This document shows, in pieces, positions 11,101-23,100 of a stretch of 64,000 bases of DNA; the stretch's first letter is position 1, and each line of letters opens with the position of its first letter. The notes beneath the pieces are model-generated. The model did no database searches, had not been told where the DNA came from, and worked only from the letters and a program-made list of their open reading frames with translations. The position numbers and the translations under genes were made by a program. Source of the stretch: Warburgia ugandensis. Its lineage: Eukaryota > Streptophyta > Magnoliopsida > Canellales > Canellaceae. The DNA is taken from contig CP141126.1 of assembly GCA_035236585.1 (NCBI GenBank), positions 7,887,001 through 7,951,000 on the forward strand. Direction: 5' to 3'.

Positions 11101-14100
11101 ATTTTAGATTACGGAACCCACCAAAGCAAACATTAAAGTGTTGAAGGATCTGATAAGAAAGCTCAGTCAGTCTTTTATTAACAAAACCACCACAATTTCA
11201 AGGCATTAAAAAACTATCGGAATCAGCTATGATGTTGCATAAATATGTATACCACTGCAACCTCCCAGTAGCAATCAACTGCTAGATACTTACAAAACAA
11301 AGACAGTGAGATAATTCATGTCAAAACACATATAATAGCATCATGTGAGGACCTACACAAGCTATTTCATAGACCAAGAAAATCAGTGAACCTTTGGTTA
11401 GAATGGGATGAAAATTGTTAGGTTTTGACAAGCACTAATACCAAACTAATCTAGATAAAGGAATAACAATATAAGTTTGGTTAGAAGCTCAACTCGACCA
11501 GCACAGGAAAAAGCAGAAGATATTCCTAAAACTCAAAAGCCACCAAAAGCATCTAGAAACGGGAACAGGAATTAATCCTTTACTTTCTAGTATTCATGAC
11601 GGCCAAATGAATCATCAGAGACATTCGTAATTTGAAAAGCAAGCAACTCCAGCAAAATGCAAGAATCCAAGTTACCTTGTTTAAATAGTTCATTTGAGTG
11701 ACAACACATGTAGCCACAACTACTGTGAAAAACCAAGTTTGTGGATATATTAGCTGATTCATTCCTGAAAATGTCAGCTTCAAAGCAATACCAAGTGCTT
11801 TGACGCTCATGACCTGTCAAGAAAACACTAGTATCAGAAGGAAAAAGCAATAGCAAGATTCAGCATAAAAATGTAAAACAGGTAGTTCATGCAACATCAA
11901 TTATCACATACATACCGATAGAGAACCTATAAGCGAGCAAACCCCTATAGGCACCATTATATGTGTTTGTCCATACTGAGGGATAAAGTGAAATATAAGT
12001 ACGAGCGCTGCTGCTATTACAATAGCAGCATAGAAAAGAAAAGCTGCAGAAGACATGCAAACCAGTTCATTATGTATCTACAATCTGATTGGAAGAAAAT
12101 TTGCAACATTGAGTAAAACACGTAAAGCTTGAAAACATAACAGTTTGACTGCTTCAATGACGATAACAAAGCTAAAATGACAATACCTGGCTCTGTAGCA
12201 AGGTCCCATACTTCTGTCACAGACGTAATATCACGCTCCTGAGGAGCATGCAAAACTATCGTTGTTGACCCCACAACACATAGAGCACATCCAAGAATCC
12301 CAAAAATATGAAGCTTTTCTCCTAAAATAATATGTGCAAGTGCAGCACTGCCATAAAATACCGTGTTAACACACGTAAATATAGGAGAAGATAGAGACAC
12401 AAACAGGAAATTTGACTCTGCCTCATGCCTGATAATTATGCTGAGTGCACCGAGAGGAGTGACAAGAATTGCTGGCGCAAATGCATACGCAGCAAAGTTA
12501 GCAATTTCACCTACAACCACTGTTGAATTTCACCAAGTCAGTATTTGTCTCTTGCAATGGAAGTTTCGATGAAAATCAGAAGCTTATTTGAAGTCATAGA
12601 GTTTTGTGGTAAGGCCACCATTAAAAATACTACGAAATTGCTGAACTCTTTAGAGCAGACTTTGGTTAAATAGCACTGGTATAGCAATCTTTGTTTAAGT
12701 CTTTCATTATCAGCGCAAGCCAGAATTAAATATCCCAAGCCAAATCATCCACATATTACGTAAAGGACTTCTCTGATACAAGAAGAGATAAGCATAAGAG
12801 GTTCTTAGTAAGAAAATCCTTGTGCATTCTGAAATCTAAACAACTTATCTGCAAGCGGTCATAAGGCATGCATACAATCACTCTAGAACATCCTAGATCC
12901 CAAGGAAAAAAAACATTGATAAAGTCCTATTGTGCAAGAAACAGTTCCATGATAAGGGTCCACAAGCCTAACTCCATATGTGATTATGGAGGGTGGTTTA
13001 TTGCTTCCCAAATGGAAAGTCTTATATTGGAAACCATTGGCTGACAAGATACTTGTGTGCAATCGTTTACAAGAATGGAGCTTCAGAAACCACAATTGAT
13101 TTACAGAACAGGAGACTGCATGAACTCCGCTAATGCTGATCCCAAGCCCGGATGAAAAAGGAGGAAGGTCTTGCGTTAGGTGCCAGCCGGCAAGGGAGAA
13201 GTTGTAGGTGATTTTGTTATTTATTTCCTTCTTGCAAATGAATATGCATTTGTATATTAGTTTGCAAGGAAGAAATGAAAATCATCTCCAAGTTCTTAAA
13301 ATATGGCAACCCTTGCATCAAGTGCCAGCTGGCAAGGGAGAAGCTGAATATGATTTTTGTTATTTCTTTCTTGCTAGTAGGAAAGAAATGAAAATCATCT
13401 TCAGCTTTTTAAAACTACGGGAAACCTAATATGACATGAATCGAAAACTGATATTCCCTCAAGCTAGGGCATTCCCCATAAGCAACGCAATGCATCAGAT
13501 CCCGAGTGTGATGAAAAATGGGCAAAGGTTACTAGGGCGTTCCTCCGGAAGTGGCGCGCTACATCGAATCCCAAGTACAGTGAAAAATGGGCAAGGGTTG
13601 CTAGAGCATCCCCTCAGAGGCGATGCGTTGCATCAAAACCCAGGTGCAGTGACAAGTGAACATGAGTTCATACCATGGAGATTGAGAAGGGCACTGGTAA
13701 ATAGAATATCTCCAAAGCATCTATGTAGTTAGAGGCGCGAGGCGCACTGAGGTGCAAAGGGGTGCGCTTAGCGCCTGGGGCGCCTAAGCGTGCACCTGAA
13801 TCACAAGGCACAAAACTATGTATTTAATAATTAAAAAATAACTAAAATAACCCTAAAATACAAAAATATCACACATGAAGATGCAAGCATGGGAAAGCTA
13901 TATATGTGGACAGAAATACATTTTAACTAATAAATATAAAAACCAATTTTTTTCTAATTTTTGTAACTGTTATTTTAGGAAATTTTGAAAAAATAACACT
14001 AAAATACAAAAAATATGAAAAATACATCACACGTGAAGACACAAGCATGGGAAAGCTATATATGTGGATAGGAATACGTTTTAACTAATAAATATAAAAA

Positions 14101-17100
14101 AAACATTTTTTCCCAATTTCGATAATTGTTATTTTTGGAAAATTTGAAGAAAAAAACCCTAAAATACAAAAAAAAAAAAAAAAAAAGATGAAAAAAATTA
14201 TCACACATGAAGACACAAACATGGGAAAGCTATATATGTGGACAGAAATACATTTCAATGAAGAAATACAAAAAAATGAAAACATTTTTATATTTCCATA
14301 ATTGGCATTTTTGAAAAAACACAAAAAAACCTCAAAACAAACTCAAATCTAGAGAAAAGAAGCATAAAACTCAAATGGAATGTTTGTTTATACATATAGA
14401 ATAAGAACCCAACAAGATTTATGGAAAAAAGTAAACAAAAAACAAAAAAATTGAAAATCCAGTAGTGGTTTTTACATTTTTTAACAGAAACTGTAACAAA
14501 ATGGTAAGATTCGTGAATCCATACCTTTTTGTGCTTAGATCTGTGAATGATTGAAGTGGAATGATCGTTTTCACCTTCTCAAGCCTTTGGAATAGTGAAA
14601 ATAGGGTTGGAAAAAAAAAAAAAAAATTTGAAGTTTATAACTTATCGGCTAAGTCGACTGCGCATAGAGTCGAGGGCGTGCCTAAAAGGAGGCTGCAAGC
14701 ACACGCCTCAATTTCACTGTGACTTTCTCCCTCCCAGGTGCTTACCTTACGCCTTGCGCCTAGGCACGCCTTTAACTACATAGCAGAGCATAAGATTCGT
14801 ATTGCCACATGGAGACATTGACAGGTAAGAGTTTGTAGTAGACACGATGAAACGTAGGAGAGTCAACATCGCTTATATCTAAGAAACCAAGTGAAAAGGG
14901 GCTAAAGCTAGAGAATTCCATGGGTATAAATTATGATACGTAGGAAAGGATAATAACAGAAATGGCATAAGAATAATAGTGGATAAAGAATTAAAGGATA
15001 AAGTTGTGGACGTTAAAAAAATTAATGATAGAATTATAATAATAAAACTTGTTCTAGGAGAGCAGATCATAAATGTTATAAGTGCATACGCACTACAAGT
15101 AGGGTTAGAAGATATAATCAAGAGACAGTTTTGGGAAGATATGGAGAGAGTCATGCAAGAAATTCCTAACACTGATGGGATATTTATAGGAGCATATTTA
15201 AATGGCCATGTGGGAAAAGAAAAGGAAGGATATGATATAATATACGAAGGGTATGGTATAGGTGAACGAAATGAGATGGGGAAAACTATCCTCGATTTTG
15301 CTTTGTCATATAACCTAGCCATTGCAAATACACTCTTTAAGAAGAGAGATGAACACTTAATAACCTTTAAAAGTGAACTTCATAAAAGCCAAATAGACTT
15401 CTTTCTATTTAGGAATTCTGAACGATCAATGTGTAAGGATTGTAAGGTGATACCCGGTGAGAGTTTAAACTCACAACATAGGTTAATGGTTATGGATATC
15501 CATATCAACAGATGAAGGAAAAGAAATGAGCTTAATAGGTATCCAAAAACTAGGTAGTGGAACTTAAAAGGAGAGAAAATAACCTCATTCAAAAATAAGT
15601 TGATGGTAGAAGGAAATTAGAACTATGAGATAGAAGTAAATACCATGTGGATTAATATTGCTGAGTCCATTAAGAAAGTGGCAAAAGATATCTTAGGAGT
15701 ATCTCAAGGCAAAAGGCAATTAGTAAAGAAAACATGGTGGTGGAGTGAAACAGTGCAAAAAATTATTAAAGAAAACGGATGTGTTTTAAAACTTGGCAAA
15801 AGACTAAAAATAATAAAAACTATGAACAATATCATCATCATCATCATCATCAAGACCTTATCCCAATTAGGGGTCGGCCACATGAATCTTATTCCTCCAT
15901 TCCACTCTATTAAATACCATGGCTTCATTTAGTCCCAAAGTTTTTAAATCTTTCCTCACCACTTCTATCCACGTTCTTTTGGGCCTTCCCCTTGCCCTTT
16001 TAGAACCTTCAACTTGTATTGCCTCACTCCTTCTAACTGGTGCCGTTGTTGGCCTCCTATGAACAATATAAGAATGCTAAAAAAGTTGCTAAGAGAATAG
16101 TGAGGCTAAACTTAAAGCATATGATGAGCTATATAATAGACTAGGAACAAGAGAAGGTGAAAAAGATGTGTTTAAACTTGCAAAAGTAAGAGAACAAAAG
16201 GGTAAGGACTTAGATCATGTTAGGTGCATTAGAAGTGATGATCAAAGGGTACTAGTCAAAGATAATGAGATTAAACAACAATGGGAGACGTACTTTCAAA
16301 AATTGTTAAATGAAAATGGCTCTGAGAATATAGGGATTAAAAATATTATAAACCTTAATAACATTAGATGTCATAGACATGAACGTAGGATTAGAATACC
16401 TACAGTGAAAGAGGCCTTGAAAAGGATGAAATCAGGAAAGGCCATGGGGCCTGATGGTATACCAATAGAGATTTGGAAGCATATGGGAGATATTAGGGTA
16501 GTTTGGTTGACCAAGTTGTTTAACAAGATTATAAAATCAAAGAAAAAGCCAGATGAGTGGAGGAAAAGCTCTATTGTAACAATTTATAAGAATAAAGGAG
16601 ACATACAGAGCTGCACTAACTATCGAAGGATCAAACTTATGAGCCACACTATGAAACTTTTTGAAAGAGAGATTGAGAAGAGGCTACGGCATGAAACAAG
16701 TATATCGGAGAATCAGTTTAGTTTCATGCCTGGGAGGTCTACCATGGAAGCTATTTTCTTACTAAGACAATTGGTAGAGAAATATAGGGAAAGGAGGAAA
16801 GACCTCCACATGGTCTTTATTGACTTAGAGAAAGCTTATAATAGTCCCTAGAGAGTTAATATGGAGGGTAAGGGGTTTCGCGGGGGTATATAGACATAAT
16901 TAAAGATATGTATGAGGAAGCGATAACAAATGTTAAGACCGCTAGTAGCGAGACTGGTGATTTTCCTATCACTGTAGGATTGCACCAAGGATTAGCATTG
17001 AGTCCATACCTTTTCACGTTGGTTATGGATGAGTTAACAAAATATCTGCACGAAGAGATTCTCTGGTGCATGCTATTTGCAGATAATATAGTCTTAATTG

Positions 17101-20100
17101 ATGAGACAATGGAGGGTGTAAACACAAAGGTAGAGTTATGGAGAGAAGCATTAGAATCTAAAGGATTTAAAATTAGCAGAACTAAGACAGAATATATGGA
17201 ATGCAATTTTAGCAAGGAGAGTTGGATCAATCAAGATTGATAATCAAGAAGTCCCCGTAAAAGGCCACTTTTGGTACTTATGATTAATGATTTATGAGAG
17301 TTGAGAGATTGAAAGGGAGGTTACCCAAAGAATCCAAGCGGGTTGGAACAAATGGAGATCTGCATCTAGAGTTTTGTGTGATTGGCGGGTGTCGCTCAAA
17401 CTAAAAGGAAAATTCAATAGGATGGCCATAAGGCCGGCCATGCTCTATGGATTAGAGTGTTGGGCAATTAAGGAACATCATGCTTATAGGATAAGCGTCG
17501 CAGAAATGAGGATGTTGAAATGGATGAGTGGTAAGACAAGAAAGGACAGAATTAGGAATAAAAATATTAGAGGAAATCTAGGGGTAGCAACAATAAATAA
17601 CCAGATGAGGGAGACTAGACTTAGATGGTTTTGGACATGTCCAAAGGAGACCGAAAACAACACCGGATAGGAGTGAGGCAATGCAAGTAAAAGGTTTTAA
17701 AAGGCCAAGGGGATGGCCCAAAAGAACGTAGATAGAAGTGGTGAGGAAAGATTTAAAAACTTTGGGACTAAATGAAGCCATGGTACTTAATAGAGAGGAA
17801 TGGAGGAATAAGATTCATGTGATCGACCCCTAATTGGGATAAGGTCTTGATGATGATGATGAACAAGAGACTGCATGAAGCTACCCTATAATGATTTGCA
17901 CATGCTCGTGGATTTTGGCATTTCTTCCTTAACCTATTTGGATTTGATCAATGAGCAAGGATTGGGTAAAGCTTATGGACGGGTCATCCATAGGCATATC
18001 CTATTGAAAATTAACACCCTTGTCAGTCATCCTATGGAATTCTGGAAACAGAGTAGCGACATGATCTTCTAAGAGTCTCACAACAATGCAGAATTTTAAG
18101 GAGAAAAACCCAAGTTTAGTTAAATGGCTGTGGATGAAGAATGCAAAAGATTTCATCAGAAATGAAAAGATGTGAAAGTAGGCAGAGTTGTCAAACAAAT
18201 TGCTCCAAGGTCAATGGCTTGGTGGGGAAATCCCACCAATCAACACCCTCGTTTCAGTCAGTAATCGAACAGTACCATGAGAAGGCCTATTAGGAATAGT
18301 AGGTGAGACTAGCACTTTGGAAAGGTTTAAGGATTTAAAAGAAATGAAAATAAGTGCGTACCTTGGAATATACTTGGGATTTGGTTATAAGATTGATGTA
18401 TCATAGCTTCAAGTTTCGTATGACACAACACTGGTCCAAGCACCATACCTATGGAAAGAGTAGGGGACCAGAATTCTGTAATCTTATTACCAAGTCACTG
18501 ATTGTTGTGTGATCTTTATATAGCATGGCTCCTACAATGTTATCTATCCAAAATCAAATAGTCAAGTTGGGGGTTTCATTGCAATTCTAATCTATTTTAA
18601 TATTGTAGTTGACAAAAGATAAATGTCTTCTGTGAGTTGCTAGGCTGTTACATGTTATGAAGAAACCATAAAGAGCATCCAATGCCATGATAAATTACAT
18701 CTTTTAATATGCATTATCATGTTAGTTTCCATGAGATTGCTCGCAACAATGTGCATCATCATCATCATCAAGACCTTGTCCCAATTAGGGGTCGGCCACA
18801 TGAATCTTATTCCTCTATTCCACTCTATTAAATACAATGTCTTCATTTAGTCCCAAAGTTTTTAAATCTTTTCCCACCACTTCTATCCACGTTCTTTTAG
18901 GCCTTTCCCTTGCCCTTTTAAAACTTTCTACTTGTATTGCCTCACTTCTTCTAACCGGTGCCATTGTTGGTCTCCTTTGAATATGTCCAAACCATTTAAG
19001 TCTAGTCTCCCTCATCTTATTACCTATAGGTGCTATCCCCAAATTTTCTCGAATATTTTCAATTCGAATTCTATCTTTTCTTGTCTTACCACTCATCCAT
19101 CTCAACATCCTCATTTCTGCGACGCTCATCCTATAAGTATAATGTTCCTTAACTGCCCAACATTCTGATCCATAGAGCATGGCCGGCCTTATGACCATCC
19201 TATAGAATTTTCCTTTTAGTTTGAGTGGCACCCGTCGATCACACAAAACTCCAGATGCACATCTCCATTTGTTCAAACCCGCTTGAATTCTCTAGATAGC
19301 TCGAAAAATGTGCATACTATGTGCAAATGCAATACGCAAAGAATTAATGCATATCATATGAATAATTTACATGAAGGGGAGCCTTTGCGCAACGATAAAG
19401 GTTGTCGTTGTGTGACCTTGAGGTCACGGGTTCAAGGAGTGGAAACAGCCTCTTGCAAAATACAAGGTAAGACTGTGTACTTTAGGCCCATGTGGTCCGC
19501 CCCTTCCCCAGACCCCACATAGGCGGGAGCTTCGTGCACCAGGGCTGCCCCTTTTTATGAATAATTTACATAGCCTCAGCAGAACAAACAAATATGACAT
19601 TTGCTTAGTCATGAATAATTAATGCTTCTTCCTCATTCATAAAGTTTGCAGAAGCCTTTCACTTCTGAAAGACTTCAGCACGAGGTCTTTATGCTGATCC
19701 AAGTCACCGGATTCAGCACCCCATGTACAGAATTGCCACTTCCAAATCTGATGCTCCCAATTCGAAATTCAGACGCTTCCAAAAATTCAAGATTTACTGA
19801 ATCCACAGTGGGATTCGACAAGTACTAAGAGCACAAATCCAATCACCATTGCTACTGTTCTTCAATTCCACCCACCGTTAATAGTAGCATCAACCTCCTT
19901 TTCTTGCGAATAAGAAGAAGAAAAGAGAACACACATTGCTACTGTTCTTCGATTCCAGCCACTGATAACAGTAGCATGGACCTCCATCTCCAGCAACTAA
20001 GAAGAATAAGAGGAAACCCAAATTGCTACTGTCTTTGACTCCGACCACTGTTAACAGTAGCAGTGACTCCCATTTCCAGCGACTATTAACGACCTCTATT

Positions 20101-23100
20101 TCTGGCGACTGTTACCAAAAGAAGCATTCCTGAGCTCTCTCTCTCGTATGTTCTCTTTTTCCTTTCATATTTAGTTATTTATTTCTGTTTTAATGGTTTG
20201 TGAATGTTGGTTATGATTTGGAGGTTGGATGGTTGAGGTTTGGTGGTTGGAATTGGATGGTTGAGGATTGGTGATTGAAATGTTGAATAATTGTGGTAGG
20301 GTGGTTGAGTGGTTGTGGAATGTAGATGGATGTATGTGTGGTTCTGGATGGATGGTTGTGGTAGTTGTTGTGGATGTGGATGTGGGCGTCGGTGTCGGTG
20401 TGAATTATTTTTTCTTATTACTACATGGTATTAGCCAGGTAGACTACTGGCTTTGACGAAATGCTGTGGTTGCCACAAAATTATCTTTAGTGACCCAGTC
20501 CAATATAATGCATTGATTTTCATTTAAAGTAATTGGTTGCCTGCTATACATTGTGTGTTTCATTTTGAAGTGAAAAATGTCATCGTTGGGCATCATTTGG
20601 TTGACGAGGAGGAATATGAGGACTCGAGGAGTATGGGAAGGGGATGGAAATGAAAGTGATGATGGAGTGGATCCTTTAGTATTGTTTGATTGCGATAGAC
20701 TGAAGATGGCTCATCCTTTATGGGCCCTAGGGTCAAAATTGGAAAAAAAGTGGGGTTGGAATGGGAGGGACAAATAAGGTGGAACTATCAGTCATGTAAA
20801 TCTGTATTTCATAGAACGAACACTCTGTTTCATGGACATTTATTCGGTGTGAAGAACACTGGAGTGGCTCATTATAGTAAATTGAAGAACAATTAAAAAA
20901 TAGCAAACTACAGTTGAAGGGATACCAAAGGAGATGCAAGAACCTTTAGAGTTGGGTAAAAGGGCAAGATGGAATGCATCAAAAAAATCATGTACTAGAT
21001 CAAATTCTACTACATTACAGTAGCTAAGGGCGTAGAATTAACAAAATGTTTGAAAAGAAAACAATGTGGACCTTGATCTTTCGGTTTTCAAGTTCCTTGC
21101 AACGAATGGAATTGCATTCAATGTGTTAAGGAGACCACAATGGAAAGAAATGGTGCAAGCCATAAGTAGGTCCCCTGGATATGTTCCTCCTGGTTCTAAG
21201 AAGGCTAGGACAGTGTTGCTTGATAAAGAATATGATAGGGCTTAGAGGGAGATGGAGGTTTTAAAAGATAAATGGGATCAGGTTGAAGTGTTCATCATTT
21301 CTAATGGGTGGACAAATTGCAATTTACTATCTTTTTTGGGATCCAACAAACATGGGTACGTGTCTTGTATGCCAAAATTTATTCAGGTGTGATGCACTCT
21401 AATGACAATGTCGGGAAGTTTCTATTGAAGGCAGTAGAGGTTGTTAACCCTCCTAGAGTTGTCACTATTTGCACAAATAATACAGCTATCTGTAAGAATG
21501 CTACTAATTATCTTGCTACCTACCATAAGCAGATTTTGGTCACCTTGGGTAGTACAAACCTTAAATCTTATTTTCAAGGACTACCCAAGAGCTTTTGATT
21601 GGATGCAGTAGACATACACCACTTGTAAGCATGTGGTGAAGTATATATAATCATTCGATATCTATCTCTATATTTAGAAGCAAGTCGAGGTTGGAGTTGC
21701 TAAACACTAGTTAGACTATATTTGCAACACATTACATAACACTCAAGAGACTTGTTCATGTGAAGAGTGACCTATAAGTTTGCCTGTATGACAAATCTTG
21801 GATGAATGGATGACGGGTTCAAAAGATGCAAAAATGAGAGAGGAGGGTTCAAAGGTAAAGTATACACTTCTTGATAACAAGTTTTCGAAGAGGGTAGAGA
21901 AGTATTTAGCCATGACCTATCCCATCTATAAATTGATCATGTTTACTGATCAAGCAGGCCCTCTAATACAGGGTGCGGATGAGGGCATAGACTCCATGCT
22001 CGGGGAGATCATAGATGCATTGAAGGATGATACAAAAACTACGGAAGAGGCAAAGTCCATTGTATCATCTAGATGACAAAAGATGAATGTTCCACTTCAT
22101 ACTTTGGCGTATACATTGAAGCTGAAGCATTATGATCAGAAGTACCTCGCCAAGATGCATCGGGAGGAAGAGCAAGAATTGCCCCCATGTAAGTAGTTTA
22201 CTTTTTGGGGTTTCACTAGAGTTTATATAAATTTTAACATGCTTATGATTTATTTTCAATGTTTCATTTCTTGTAGACAAAGATATATGAGTATGGGAGA
22301 TGGTCCAAGCTACATTTCGAAAATAGCACAAAGCTCTTCATTACCTGCTAAACTAAGACAACAGTTTTGGAACTTTGCTACAAAGTCCAGGAGATTTGGT
22401 AGTAAAGAAGCAAGACTGAATGTTAGGAACCTTTAAGCCATGAAACTATGGGCCTTACATGGGTTGTATGCTCCAAAGTTGCATAAAGTTGCCTAAACGA
22501 TTCTTGCCCAAGCCATCAGTACATCATCGGCCGAGAGAGTATTTTTATTCACTCCATCAACCACAGCAAGATGAACCAATCTCGTGCCAATAAGTTGGTG
22601 TAGATTCACTCCAACCTCAGGCTTCTCTCTGGACAATAATTATATCTTTCATTTATAGATCAACTGTTGCTTTGAATTCTTTGGAGGATTGATTAATTAG
22701 ATGATTTGTTGCAACAAATTTGAATGATTTAGGCATGAAGAAGGTTGTAAGGATGGCCCACACAAGAGAATGGATATTAATCTTGAGATAGCAGACAGCA
22801 TTGAGGATCTTGAACATCTGGAATTTTTAAGATGAGAGGACCTTAATGATGAACCCTCTTCCCTCATCTACAGATCCTACGCCTTTGAATCTCACTTTCA
22901 ATAATCATGATATTCCTACTCCTACGTCATCATTTAGGAGGATGCCAATGATTGGGCTTGGAGACATTGGTGAAGAGGAAGAAGAGCAATGGCTTCCCTC
23001 TGCACCACTACATCTTAGTCAAAGAACCCAAGTCCAACAAAGTTTGAATACATTTGTGCGTCGTCAATCTGCAGGTGAAGGAAATAGTTCCAATCCGATG

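Larger units (their letters stand above)
13125..17860 (+). mobile_element. Full-length RTE-clade LINE in NIPA intron 2
   Basis: The element lies antisense to NIPA and begins CTCCGCTAATGCTGATCCC. It carries a 5' region with tandem repeats, AP-endonuclease and reverse-transcriptase coding remains, and ends in TAATTGGGATAAGG plus a TTGATGATGATG tail, which is characteristic of RTE elements. It is bounded by a 19-bp target duplication with one mismatch (13106-13124 and 17861-17879, GAACARGAGACTGCATGAA). Two later insertions are nested: a 1063-bp TIR element (13721-14783) and a reversed RTE piece (15833-16057). Removing them leaves about 3.4 kb, a normal RTE length. Stops and frameshifts make it non-autonomous. 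Confidence 0.92.

Noticed and set aside
13479-13670. CRISPR-like array
   Set aside because: Regular repeats, but without unique spacers, in a plant LINE and in frame; not a CRISPR array. None was seen elsewhere.
14979-15515. Host gene annotated as craniofacial development protein 2-like
   Set aside because: That label is a known misnomer for the RTE LINE endonuclease; the surrounding reverse transcriptase, tail and target duplication show it is a transposon.
20268-20456. Gly/Val-rich open frame near the hAT element
   Set aside because: Low-complexity GTGG/GATG-rich DNA explains it; no start context or similarity.
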